The position numbers and the translations under genes were made by a program. Shown in pieces: positions 5,593 to 13,374 of a stretch of 17,589 nucleotides of DNA. This DNA is from Oscillospiraceae bacterium. Lineage in GTDB: Bacteria; Bacillota; Clostridia; Oscillospirales; Oscillospiraceae. The DNA lies in the NCBI GenBank assembly GCA_012513005.1, contig JAAZCZ010000121.1, positions 1 through 17,589 of the forward strand, written 5' to 3'. The notes below the pieces were generated by a model. The model did not search any database. It saw only the letters and a list, made by a program, of their open reading frames with translations, and was not told the origin of the DNA. Each line of letters begins with the position of its first letter. Position 1 is the stretch's first letter.

Positions 5593-6300
5593 TTAAAGGC
5601 CAAACCGCGTAAACGAATCCCAGTCGCGGTGCATAAAGGTGTCGATTGCCATGGGGGTACCTATATATTTAGGGTCATGCCCCTCAGCAAGAAAGGCATC
5701 TAAAAATTCCTTTTTGCCGGTAGTGTATAAAACAGGAATACCGGTTTCTATTGATGCCTGCTTAATTATTTCATATCCCTCAGCTAAGTCTCCGGGTCCG
5801 GTTAACTTTGCTAAGTTAGTGTTGTTAACAAAACCGCTCACAGTCTGTCTGGAATATCTCTCCATATCGCGCATAAGCTCAATTATGCGCTCGGAAGTAC
5901 CTGCCATCGGTCTTTTTGTGTTAATAACATTGAGCACAGTAAGGCTACCCGGGGGAAGCTCTGCAAAGTCCTCAAAATAGCGACCAAGAGCAGCAGCGCC
6001 CGTGGGGTCTCCGCCAACATCAAAGATAACAGTGTCCCAGTCGCCGGCAAAAGCGGAGGCAACCTCAGCGGGCACTGAAAGTGCCTCAACGTTCATTCCT
6101 GCAAAGTTAGGAGAAACAAGTCTAATCTCTTTGGACTTAACAAGATTTCCCCTGTCTGTAAGCCTGAAGTATGTGTTCACAAGGTCTAAGTCAATTACTT
6201 CAGTTTTCTTACCCGCGTCAGCAGCACGCAGAGCAAAGTTAAGTGCAAGCTCTGTCTTACCACTGCCGTAGTTACCGATTAATATGATATATTCTTTCAT
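5593..6300 (-). CDS. P-loop NTPase of unknown role within the oxidoreductase operon
   Basis: This 235-residue cytoplasmic protein starts MKEYIILIGNYGSGKTELAL, with Walker A GNYGSGKTE at 9-17. A MinD/CobQ-like layout follows, with IDLDLVNTYFR at 36-46 and VIFDVGGDPTGAAALG at 91-106. D94 is the Walker-B aspartate, in place of the DTPP seen in MinD. NTKRPM and FVNNTNLA further on suit base recognition (NxxR/NN). SIMIBI-class ATPases of this shape often serve in cofactor insertion, signalling or partitioning. I do not know a characterised function for this one. It starts 9 bases after the GntR gene and precedes the ferredoxin, so a role in assembling or regulating the oxidoreductase is a reasonable inference. 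Confidence 0.7.
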   Translation of the reverse strand: MKEYIILIGNYGSGKTELALNFALRAADAGKKTEVIDLDLVNTYFRLTDRGNLVKSKEIRLVSPNFAGMNVEALSVPAEVASAFAGDWDTVIFDVGGDPTGAAALGRYFEDFAELPPGSLTVLNVINTKRPMAGTSERIIELMRDMERYSRQTVSGFVNNTNLAKLTGPGDLAEGYEIIKQASIETGIPVLYTTGKKEFLDAFLAEGHDPKYIGTPMAIDTFMHRDWDSFTRFGL

Positions 6301-6309
6301 TATACTACC

Positions 6310-7095
6310 TTAGCGATTGCGCATTTTAACAATACCGCCTGCAGTGGCAGAGGATGCCTCACGAAATTCCTTTTTCTTAAAAATCGAAAAGGGATCATCA
6401 GCGGTTTCAGAATATGCAACAAAGTTAATGCTGGATTTAATATGCTCCTCCATAGACTGCTTTGCCAGAGAAGGAATGTGCATTTTAATACATGATACAA
6501 TGGCAAGGTGCTGGTGCAGAACCTTGCTTGCCCAAGGATTATTTTTCTCGGGGCTGATAAACTTAGTCCATGAACGCTGATACATACGCAGATTCGGCAA
6601 AAGCTCATTATAGCTGCGAATCAAATATTTATTCCCGCAGGACTCAATAATTAGCTGATGGAAGGGCAGGTCAGTTTCATGCAGAGCCTGGCTGTCACGC
6701 ATCGGAATAGCCTTTTGGAAAGCAGTAGCCAAGGCTTCAAGCTGCTCGATATTTTCAGGGCTTGCATTCTCGGCACATAGGGCGGCAGCCTCACATTCGA
6801 TAGCAGATCTTGCACTGTAAAGCTCCAAAAGGTCACGAAGATTCATGTCCGTAACATAGAAGCCGTTTATGTTGGGGCGTGTCTCAACAAAGCCGATTTC
6901 CTGAAGAGCGACCATAGCCTCAACAACAGGAGTTCTTGAAACTCCGAGCTCATTTGCTATTTGGTTGATATTAAGCTTTGAGGAAGGAGGAATGTTAAGT
7001 CCTATGATTTCGCCATAAATAACATCCGCAACTATCTCACTGAGCTTAATAAATGGGTTTTTCTCAAGATAACTGTCAATAATAGCGCGATCCAT
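6310..7095 (-). CDS. GntR-family transcriptional regulator with FCD ligand domain (FadR subfamily)
   Basis: This protein is 261 residues from ATG 7095. I prefer this start because GTGGGTG lies 6 bases upstream; in-frame ATGs at 7110, 7119 and 7140 would add up to 15 residues and have no better site. The N-terminal winged helix-turn-helix is at about 40-75 (INQIANELGVSRTPVVEAM), and the GFYV wing follows. The all-helical FCD domain has its metal and ligand residues readable: DLPFHQLIIESCGN, HQHLAIV and MEEHI, giving D and three H. FadR-type FCD regulators bind carboxylic acids or acyl-CoA. As the first gene of the oxidoreductase operon it probably senses a substrate or product. The operator candidate at 7134-7154 suggests autoregulation. 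Confidence 0.88.
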   Translation of the reverse strand: MDRAIIDSYLEKNPFIKLSEIVADVIYGEIIGLNIPPSSKLNINQIANELGVSRTPVVEAMVALQEIGFVETRPNINGFYVTDMNLRDLLELYSARSAIECEAAALCAENASPENIEQLEALATAFQKAIPMRDSQALHETDLPFHQLIIESCGNKYLIRSYNELLPNLRMYQRSWTKFISPEKNNPWASKVLHQHLAIVSCIKMHIPSLAKQSMEEHIKSSINFVAYSETADDPFSIFKKKEFREASSATAGGIVKMRNR

Positions 7096-7133
7096 TTCTA
7101 ACACCCACATTACTTTCATAAGAATTTTTATTA

Positions 7134-7154
7134 TTTGCATTTGACAAATGCAAA
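7134..7154. promoter_or_regulatory. Perfect 10-1-10 palindrome, candidate GntR operator
   Basis: TTTGCATTTG (7134-7143), a single A, then CAAATGCAAA (7145-7154) form a perfect inverted repeat centred about 50 bases upstream of the regulator start. It has no T-run and a one-base centre, so it is not a terminator. A symmetric site of this size fits a dimeric winged-helix regulator. Its position downstream of the candidate promoter suggests repression by blocking elongation or open-complex formation. Confidence 0.6.
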
Positions 7155-7181
7155 ATTATTGATGGCTTTTTTCTGCCATTA

Positions 7182-7210
7182 ATTTAACACATAACTACAC
7201 TATTAATCAA
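7182..7210 (-). promoter_or_regulatory. Candidate promoter of the GntR-oxidoreductase operon
   Basis: On the minus strand TTGATT (7205-7210) and TTAAAT (7182-7187) are 17 bases apart. The match to consensus is moderate, and transcription would begin near 7175, about 80 bases before the regulator ATG. Confidence 0.35.
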
Positions 7211-7423
7211 CAGTTACGCAAAAATAATTATCTAATCACTAAATGTGCCTATAATGAGCCGTTTTTTGACACAGTAAATTTCGGTGTAACAGATGCCAAC
7301 AACAATCTGAAAGCAAGCATAATCATAAGAGCATTGCAAATTATGAACATTCAAGGACACAGTTCGAAATTAGCTAATACTAACTACAAATTACTTTCTT
7401 TATTCACATATTTATGTTAATAT

Positions 7424-7435
7424 ATATCACTAAAA
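7424..7435 (+). promoter_or_regulatory. Candidate extended -10 region for secA
   Basis: A TGTTAATAT motif, with the TGn extension, lies within the TTATGTTAATATATATC stretch about 50 bases before the secA start. The -35 region is poor. The coordinates are approximate, and other AT-rich hexamers nearby could serve instead. Confidence 0.3.
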
Positions 7436-7469
7436 TGTAAAGCATAAAACGAAAGGCAGATCTGATTAA

Positions 7470-10244
7470 ATGGGCATTTTTCAAAGGATATTCGGAACTC
7501 ACAGCGACCACGAGCTAAAACGAATAAATCCGATCGCAGACAAAGTCGAGGCATTAGAGACTCTAATGCAAGAGCTCACAGACACGCAGCTTCGCGAGAA
7601 GACCGAGGAGTTTAAAACCCGATTTAAAGACGGGGAAGACATAGATTCAATATTGCCGGAGGCTTTTGCAGTGGCAAGAGAGGCTTCATGGCGTGTTTTG
7701 GGCATGAAGCCATACAGAGTACAGATAGTCGGCGGAATAGTCTTGCATCAGGGCAGAATTGCCGAGATGAAAACAGGCGAAGGCAAGACCTTGGTTGCCG
7801 TAATGCCGGCGTACCTAAATGCAATAGCCGGCGAAGGCGTGCACATAGTCACAGTAAACGACTACCTAGCCAAGCGCGACAGCGAGTGGATGGGCAAGGT
7901 ATATAGATTCTTAGGCTTAGATGTCGGACTAATTGTCCACGGGCTCACATCACAAGAGCGAAGAAATGCATACGCAGCCGACATTACCTACGGCACAAAC
8001 AACGAGATGGGCTTTGACTATCTCAGGGACAATATGGCACTATACAGCGAGCAGATGGTTCAGCGCGGGCATGCCTTTGCAATCGTAGACGAGGTCGACT
8101 CAATACTCATAGACGAAGCGCGCACACCCCTTATTATTTCAGGTCAGGGTGACGAATCCACAGAGCTATACAGAAAAACAGACAGTTTAGTAAGGACCTT
8201 TCGCTGCTTAGTCAGAGCCTCAATAGACGAAAAGGAAGAAGAAGACGAGGGCACGGATGCAGATTATATTGTAGATGAAAAGGCAAGAACAGCAACGCTG
8301 ACAGCAAAGGGCACAAAAAAGGCAGAGGATTATTACGGTTTAGATAACTTAGCCGATTTGGATAACTCAACCTTGGCACATCACATTAACCAAGCACTAA
8401 AAGCCTACGGTGTCATGAAACGAGACATTGACTATGTAGTAAATGACGGCGAAGTAATAATAGTAGATGAATTCACAGGCAGACTTATGCTTGGCAGAAG
8501 ATATTCAGAGGGTCTGCACCAGGCAATAGAGGCAAAAGAGCGTGTGGATGTACAGCACGAGAACAAAACACTTGCGACAATCACATTCCAAAACTATTTC
8601 AGACTCTATGACAAGCTCTCGGGCATGACAGGAACAGCCCTCACCGAGGAAGAGGAATTCACAGCAATATATCAGCTTGATATAATCGAAATCCCGACAA
8701 ACAAACCGGTAGTCAGAACAGACTGGCCGGATGTGGTATATAAAAACGAAAACGGAAAAACCAAGGCAATAATAGAGCAAATTGCAGAGTGTCATGCCCA
8801 GGGTCAGCCCGTCTTGGTGGGTACAATCTCGATCGAAAAGAGTGAGCAGCTTTCATCTCTGCTAAAAAAGCGCGGCATAGCACACAATGTACTAAACGCA
8901 AAGCAGCATGAGCGAGAAGCAGAAATAGTAGCGCAGGCAGGTAAGTTTGGGGCTGTTACCATAGCTACCAACATGGCAGGTCGAGGCACCGATATAGTCT
9001 TAGGCGGTAACGCTGAGTATTTAGCTAAAAACGACCTAAAGAAAGCCGGCTACACAGAGGAAATAATAATCGAAGCCACCGGCTTTGCAGAGACAGACAA
9101 CGAGGAAATAAATGCAGCCAGAGCACTTTTTGCAGAAAAAATGCAGCTGCACAAAGCTTCAATTAACGAAGAGGCAGAAAAAGTAAAATCAGTCGGCGGA
9201 CTTTTTATCCTAGGCACGGAAAGACACGAGTCAAGACGAATAGATAACCAGCTGCGAGGCAGAGCGGGCAGACAGGGAGACCCGGGTGCAAGCAGATTCT
9301 ATATTTCACTGACAGACGACATCATGCGCCTCTTCGGCTCAGAGCGGATAATGGGCATGATGGATAAGCTGGGCATGGATGAGGATATGCCCCTTGACCA
9401 AAAGGTCTTGTCAAACTCAATAGAACAGGCACAAAAAACTGTTGAAAGCCGAAACTTCCAAACCAGAAAAAGCGTCTTAGAGTTTGACGACGTCATGAAT
9501 GTTCAGAGAAACCTCATATACAAGGAACGCTATAAGGTGCTCTACGGTGAGGATCTCAAAAACTCTATTTTCGGAATGATAGAGGAATACGTTGCGGGCA
9601 CAGTGAGCGATGTGTTCCTGCATTCTGAAACCCACGACAAAAAAACAGTAGCCGAGGCTATTGCTCCTTTTAACAAGCTGTTTTTAAAACCGGGCGAAAT
9701 TTCAGCATCATCTCCCGAGCTTGCAAATATTAGTGCCGAGGCACTCAGCGAAATTCTCGTAGAAAAAGCCCGAAACGAGTATGAACGCCGCGAAACTGAG
9801 CTCGGGCTTATGTCAGACGGCAAGCCCATGATGCGCGAGCTTGAGAGAGTTATTATGCTAAGAGTCGTAGATGAATTCTGGATGGAGCATATAGACGCCA
9901 TGACAGAGCTCAGGCAGGGCATAGGCTTGCGCGGCTATGGCAACATTAAGCCGATAGACGCATATAAGCAGGAAGGTCTTGAAATGTTCGAGGCAATGAT
10001 AGCCGGCATCAGAGAAGAAACGGTAAGGCGAATATTAGTCGCCCGAGTCAGAAAAGAAGAGAAGCTTGAGAGAAAGAGCGTATCAAAAAACATAGCAGCC
10101 AGTGCCGGCGGAGACGACTCAATTAAAAAACAGCCTGTCAGAAAGGCAAAAAAACCGGGCAGAAACGATCCCTGCCCCTGCGGCAAAAAAAGACCAAACG
10201 GTCTGCCTATGAAATACAAGGATTGCTGCGGCAGAGGCGACTGA
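7470..10244 (+). CDS. secA: SecA, preprotein translocase ATPase
   Basis: This 924-residue motor drives unfolded preproteins through the SecYEG channel. Visible in order are the N-terminal MGIFQRIFGT, Walker A in MKTGEGKT (100-107), NDYLAKRD (131-138) and DEVDSILIDEARTPLI (208-223, the Walker-B/DEAD region). The helicase-like second nucleotide domain follows with TNMAGRGTDIVLGG and RGRAGRQGDPG. The C-terminal zinc-binding SEC-C region has cysteines 902, 904, 919 and 920. The spacing between the second and third cysteine is 14 rather than the usual 8, from an insertion (RPNGLPM). The ribosome binding site is weak (AAAGG, distant), which may indicate regulated translation. In many Firmicutes prfB follows secA; here pgeF does. 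Confidence 0.98.
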   Translation: MGIFQRIFGTHSDHELKRINPIADKVEALETLMQELTDTQLREKTEEFKTRFKDGEDIDSILPEAFAVAREASWRVLGMKPYRVQIVGGIVLHQGRIAEMKTGEGKTLVAVMPAYLNAIAGEGVHIVTVNDYLAKRDSEWMGKVYRFLGLDVGLIVHGLTSQERRNAYAADITYGTNNEMGFDYLRDNMALYSEQMVQRGHAFAIVDEVDSILIDEARTPLIISGQGDESTELYRKTDSLVRTFRCLVRASIDEKEEEDEGTDADYIVDEKARTATLTAKGTKKAEDYYGLDNLADLDNSTLAHHINQALKAYGVMKRDIDYVVNDGEVIIVDEFTGRLMLGRRYSEGLHQAIEAKERVDVQHENKTLATITFQNYFRLYDKLSGMTGTALTEEEEFTAIYQLDIIEIPTNKPVVRTDWPDVVYKNENGKTKAIIEQIAECHAQGQPVLVGTISIEKSEQLSSLLKKRGIAHNVLNAKQHEREAEIVAQAGKFGAVTIATNMAGRGTDIVLGGNAEYLAKNDLKKAGYTEEIIIEATGFAETDNEEINAARALFAEKMQLHKASINEEAEKVKSVGGLFILGTERHESRRIDNQLRGRAGRQGDPGASRFYISLTDDIMRLFGSERIMGMMDKLGMDEDMPLDQKVLSNSIEQAQKTVESRNFQTRKSVLEFDDVMNVQRNLIYKERYKVLYGEDLKNSIFGMIEEYVAGTVSDVFLHSETHDKKTVAEAIAPFNKLFLKPGEISASSPELANISAEALSEILVEKARNEYERRETELGLMSDGKPMMRELERVIMLRVVDEFWMEHIDAMTELRQGIGLRGYGNIKPIDAYKQEGLEMFEAMIAGIREETVRRILVARVRKEEKLERKSVSKNIAASAGGDDSIKKQPVRKAKKPGRNDPCPCGKKRPNGLPMKYKDCCGRGD

Positions 10245-10278
10245 TAATAAAATTATTTATAACCGAGAGAGGTAAACG

Positions 10279-11079
10279 GTGGCATTTAAAGAGAATGTAA
10301 AAAATGGCGTTGTCTGGATGACTTCGGATAAAATAAAAACAAAGCACGGCTTTTCAACACGCTACGGCGGGGTCAGCAAGGGCGGATATAAAAGTCTTAA
10401 CCTAGGCTTTTCAAGAGGAGATAAAGCCGAGAATGCAAACGAGAATCATAGGCGCCTGGGTGAGGCTATAGGCATAAATCCATTTGCGGCAGCCTATACA
10501 AAGCAGGTACACGGCACCGAGGTCAGAATAGTCGGCAAAAAGGATGCAATAGTTCCGGAAAATTTAGACAGACCTGAGTGTGACGGACTTGCAACATCAG
10601 ATAAAAATTTGCCCATTTACTGCTTCACGGCAGACTGCGTGCCAGTTTTGCTACATGACCCGGAAAACGAAGTTATTGCAGCAGTGCACGCCGGGTGGAG
10701 AAGCTCAGTTAATGACATTCTTAGCGAAGCTGTTGCAAAAATGAAGAAGCTCGGAGCCAAAGAAAATAAAATTTGCGCCGCAATAGGTCCTGCAATCGGC
10801 ACCTGCTGCTTTGAAATTAGCGAGGATGTCAAAACAGAAATCAGCAGATACTTAAAAGGCGACACAGACGGCGTAATATTCCCGGGCAAAAAAGAAGGCA
10901 AATACTTTGCCGATCTCAGGGAGGCAAATAAAAGACGCCTCATTAAGCTCGGATTAGACGAGCAGAATATAGACGTATCCGATGAGTGCACCGTGTGCAA
11001 AAACGAAAAATATTGGTCACACAGATTTGTAGGTCAGGGTGAGCGGGGCTCTCAGTGTGCCACGATAGTTTTGGAGTGA
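10279..11079 (+). CDS. pgeF: PgeF/YfiH-family multicopper-oxidase-like protein (peptidoglycan editing factor)
   Basis: This 266-residue cytoplasmic enzyme starts at GTG, preceded by GAGAGAGG. Family motifs include LNLGFSRGD (40-48), KQVHG (75-79, H78), FTADCVP (116-122, C120), HAGWR (137-141, H137), AIGPAIG and, at the end, SHRFVGQGERGSQCA. H78, C120 and H137 are the conserved His-Cys-His metal and catalytic centre. In E. coli the family prevents misincorporation of serine at the second position of the peptidoglycan stem. Other members act as purine nucleoside phosphorylase or adenosine deaminase-like enzymes. Cdd two genes downstream suits a link to nucleoside metabolism, but the sequence does not settle the substrate. 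It starts 34 bases after secA and is probably co-transcribed. Confidence 0.93.
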   Translation: MAFKENVKNGVVWMTSDKIKTKHGFSTRYGGVSKGGYKSLNLGFSRGDKAENANENHRRLGEAIGINPFAAAYTKQVHGTEVRIVGKKDAIVPENLDRPECDGLATSDKNLPIYCFTADCVPVLLHDPENEVIAAVHAGWRSSVNDILSEAVAKMKKLGAKENKICAAIGPAIGTCCFEISEDVKTEISRYLKGDTDGVIFPGKKEGKYFADLREANKRRLIKLGLDEQNIDVSDECTVCKNEKYWSHRFVGQGERGSQCATIVLE

Positions 11080-11087
11080 TAAGACAG

Positions 11088-12677
11088 ATGATAAAGCAAA
11101 ATAAGGGCTTAAAAAAACGGCTTTTTGTTCTCATGATAGCCGCAATTCTTCTTTTTTCTGCCTGCGGCGGCAATTCTGCCGATAATAAAGACAAAGATGC
11201 AGATCCAAAAGCAACAGCAGAGGTAGGCAAAGAAGTAGGCAAGAGCGGAGACGGAATGTTTGGAATGCATGCAAACCTAAGCGATACTTTCAATCCGTAC
11301 ACCAGTAAAGCCGTAGAAAACCGCTTGGTCTGCCAGCTCATTTTTGACAATGTGTACGATTTAGACGAAAACTATAAGCTTTCGTCAAGGATAGTAACCG
11401 AAGCTGTGCCGACTAAGGGCGGCGCATCATGGACATTCAAAATAGATAACACGATAATGATGCATGACGGCGAGCCGCTCTCTGCAAAGGATGTGGCATA
11501 TTCAATTTCCCTAGCATCAGGCTCGGCAAGATACGGCGGCAGGTTTCTAAACTACGGGGGAGCCTTCGCAGCGGGCGACGACACGGTAATAGTAGCACTA
11601 ACCAAACCTAATAATATGTTCCCATATTTGCTAAATGTACCTATAATCAAATACGGCAGCTACAAGGAAGCTCGCCCAGCCGGCAGCGGAGCATATAAAT
11701 TTGCAGAAGACGGCGCATCATTAGATGCATTTGCAAGCTACAAAGAAGCAGAAAAGCTGCCCTTTGACAAGGTGTACTTAAGAGAATATCCAAACATAGA
11801 ATCTCAAATAACTGCGTTTGAAGACAGCGAAATAGACATAGTTACAAACGACAGAACAAGCAAAAACAATCTGGGCTACGGCGGCAACAACGAAATTAGA
11901 AGCCTCACAACAACAAACCTGCACTTCTTCGGCTTTAACATGAAGAGCAAGTTTGTGCAGGACCCATCATACAGATATGCAATGCAACTTGCAGTTGACA
12001 GGGAACACGCTGCAAAGGTTGCAATGAACGGAAATGCTGTGGCAGCCCCGCTTCCGGTATTGCCGAAGTCACCGTTTTTCCATCAGCAGCTTGCCAAGTC
12101 AGTTGGGTATAATATGGAAAAATGTCAGCAGGTATTCCATAATTTAGAGGTTCGTGACCACGATAACGACGGGAAACTCGAATATCTCATAACCGGAATC
12201 CCGATAGAAATCGACATAAACCTAATCGTCTGCGTGGAGAGCGCAGGCAAAGGCGACATAGCAAAGAAATTTGCTGAAGATATGCGGGAAATGGGCATAA
12301 CAGTAACAGTCAAAGAGCTTAGCTGGAACGACTATATACAGGCACTTACAGACGGCGAATTTGACATGTACTACGGTGAAATAATAATTCCGGCAGACTT
12401 TAATTTAACTAAAATGTTAGAAGCAGAATCCCCGCTTAATTACGGGCTTTTCGATGATGCCGAGCTAATAGGGTTTATAGATGAGTACCTGGCAGCCGGA
12501 GATGACACAAGAGCCGATAAATGCTATAATATGCTAAACGCACTAATACAAAAATCACCGATTATACCCATTTGCTTTGAGCGAAGAGAGGTAATTATGC
12601 ACCGAAATGTATTTAGCGGCGTTAACCCGTCACTCGGCAATGTTTTTCTTGGAATTACAGAGTGGAAAATGCACTGA
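11088..12677 (+). CDS. Family-5 (peptide/nickel-type) ABC transporter substrate-binding lipoprotein
   Basis: This 529-residue exported lipoprotein is called from ATG 11088, which follows GGAGTGAT. An earlier ATG at 11055 overlaps pgeF and would put extra residues before the signal peptide. The signal has a KKR charged start, the hydrophobic core LFVLMIAAILLF and lipobox FSAC with C26. An acidic lysine-rich linker follows. The mature part shows the SBP_bac_5 blocks NPYTSKAVENRLVCQLIFDN and WTFKIDNTIMMHDGEPLSAK, and later RYAMQLAVDREHAAK. Family members bind oligopeptides, nickel-histidine or similar ligands. No permease or ATPase gene is adjacent, so it is an orphan that may use a transporter encoded elsewhere. 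It lies 8 bases after the pgeF stop. Confidence 0.9.
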   Translation: MIKQNKGLKKRLFVLMIAAILLFSACGGNSADNKDKDADPKATAEVGKEVGKSGDGMFGMHANLSDTFNPYTSKAVENRLVCQLIFDNVYDLDENYKLSSRIVTEAVPTKGGASWTFKIDNTIMMHDGEPLSAKDVAYSISLASGSARYGGRFLNYGGAFAAGDDTVIVALTKPNNMFPYLLNVPIIKYGSYKEARPAGSGAYKFAEDGASLDAFASYKEAEKLPFDKVYLREYPNIESQITAFEDSEIDIVTNDRTSKNNLGYGGNNEIRSLTTTNLHFFGFNMKSKFVQDPSYRYAMQLAVDREHAAKVAMNGNAVAAPLPVLPKSPFFHQQLAKSVGYNMEKCQQVFHNLEVRDHDNDGKLEYLITGIPIEIDINLIVCVESAGKGDIAKKFAEDMREMGITVTVKELSWNDYIQALTDGEFDMYYGEIIIPADFNLTKMLEAESPLNYGLFDDAELIGFIDEYLAAGDDTRADKCYNMLNALIQKSPIIPICFERREVIMHRNVFSGVNPSLGNVFLGITEWKMH

Positions 12678-12725
12678 TACAGAACGCTTAATAAGTTCAA
12701 TAATTATGATTGCGGGGGAATAATA

Positions 12726-13106
12726 ATGACAGACAGAGAACTAATGGACATTGCAAGAAGGGCAGCTGAAAATGCTTATGCCCCGTATTCAAGATTCAAG
12801 GTAGGCGCAGCCTTAGAGACCGAGACAAACAAGGTCTACACAGGCTGCAATGTGGAAAACGCAGCCTTAGGAGACACCATCTGTGCAGAGCGCACAGCTG
12901 CATGCAAGGCTGTAAGCGAAGGCGATACCAAGTTCAAGCGGATAGCAATTTGGGGCGAGGGCGACGACTACTGCATGCCCTGCGGTTCATGCCGCCAGTT
13001 CCTCTTGGAGTTTTCTGATGACATGGAGGTTCTCTGCGCAAAGGCGGGGGGCAGATATGTCAGCTACAAGCTCAGCCAGCTGATTCCGCACCCCTTTAAG
13101 TTTTAG
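12726..13106 (+). CDS. cdd: Cytidine deaminase, homotetrameric type
   Basis: This 126-residue zinc enzyme deaminates cytidine and deoxycytidine to uridine in pyrimidine salvage. Substrate residues are in CNVENAALGD (41-50, N42 and E44). The zinc ligand and catalytic glutamate are C53-A-E55. The second zinc pair is PCGSC (85-89, C86 and C89). The N-terminal YAPYSRFKVGAAL is typical. Cysteine ligands and the short length mark the tetrameric form, not the dimeric E. coli type. GGGGG precedes the ATG by 7 bases. It lies 48 bases after the transporter protein gene and 4 bases before the next gene. Confidence 0.97.
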   Translation: MTDRELMDIARRAAENAYAPYSRFKVGAALETETNKVYTGCNVENAALGDTICAERTAACKAVSEGDTKFKRIAIWGEGDDYCMPCGSCRQFLLEFSDDMEVLCAKAGGRYVSYKLSQLIPHPFKF

Positions 13107-13110
13107 TTTT

Positions 13111-13374
13111 ATGGAGCTACGCAGGATAAGAATGTTCCTTGTTGTCGCAGAGAAAAAAAGCTTTTCCGAAGCGGCAAGAGAACTTTTTGTCAGCCACTCG
13201 GCAGTCTCAAGAGGCATAGGCGAGCTTGAGAGCAGCCTCGGCATAAAGCTGTTTGAAAGATCAAATACCGGAGTTATGTTAACCAAAAACGGCAAACAGT
13301 TTTTAGCTCCGGCAGAAAAAATAGTAGCTCTGTACGACGAAACGCTTAGTCTAATGGGAGGTAACTCAGACTAA
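13111..13374 (+). CDS. Stand-alone LysR-type DNA-binding domain protein (no effector domain)
   Basis: This 87-residue protein consists of the LysR winged helix-turn-helix and the start of the linker helix. Motifs are RRIRMFLVVAEKKSFSEAAR with helix-turn-helix at about 18-37 (SAVSRGIGELES), then LGIKLFERSNTGVMLTKNG. Full LysR regulators are about 300 residues and carry a periplasmic-protein-like effector domain, which is absent. Nothing effector-like follows, because the next gene starts at the base after the stop. Either the domain is a genuine minimal regulator, with the linker helix giving a dimer, or it is a truncated remnant. The lack of a ribosome binding site and the 4-base gap after cdd suggest translational coupling with cdd. 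The GGGAGG of the next gene lies within its 3' end. Confidence 0.8.
   Translation: MELRRIRMFLVVAEKKSFSEAARELFVSHSAVSRGIGELESSLGIKLFERSNTGVMLTKNGKQFLAPAEKIVALYDETLSLMGGNSD

Larger units (their letters stand above)
7096..7469. other. Divergent intergenic region between the GntR operon and secA
   Basis: This 374-base AT-rich stretch carries the putative GntR operator, a second imperfect palindrome (7158-7183, ATTGATGGC facing GCCATTAAT), a minus-strand promoter candidate and the secA promoter area. A plus-strand open frame runs through about 7225-7420 but lacks a start codon and ribosome binding site, so I do not call it a gene. Confidence 0.5.

Noticed and set aside
7158..7183. Imperfect palindrome ATTGATGGC/GCCATTAAT as a terminator
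   Set aside because: It is short, interrupted by an internal T-run and sits next to a candidate promoter; at most it is a second regulatory site.
7225..7420. Plus-strand open frame of about 65 codons before secA (ends ...LLSLFTYLC)
   Set aside because: It has no usable start codon near its beginning and no ribosome binding site, its composition is AT-rich, and it covers the regulatory region; it is most likely chance.
9542..9922. Minus-strand 126-codon frame inside secA
   Set aside because: It is a serine-rich antisense shadow of the SecA reading frame.
11055..11087. Earlier ATG for the binding lipoprotein
   Set aside because: It lies inside pgeF and would place a non-signal stretch before the lipoprotein signal peptide; ATG 11088 gives a normal signal.
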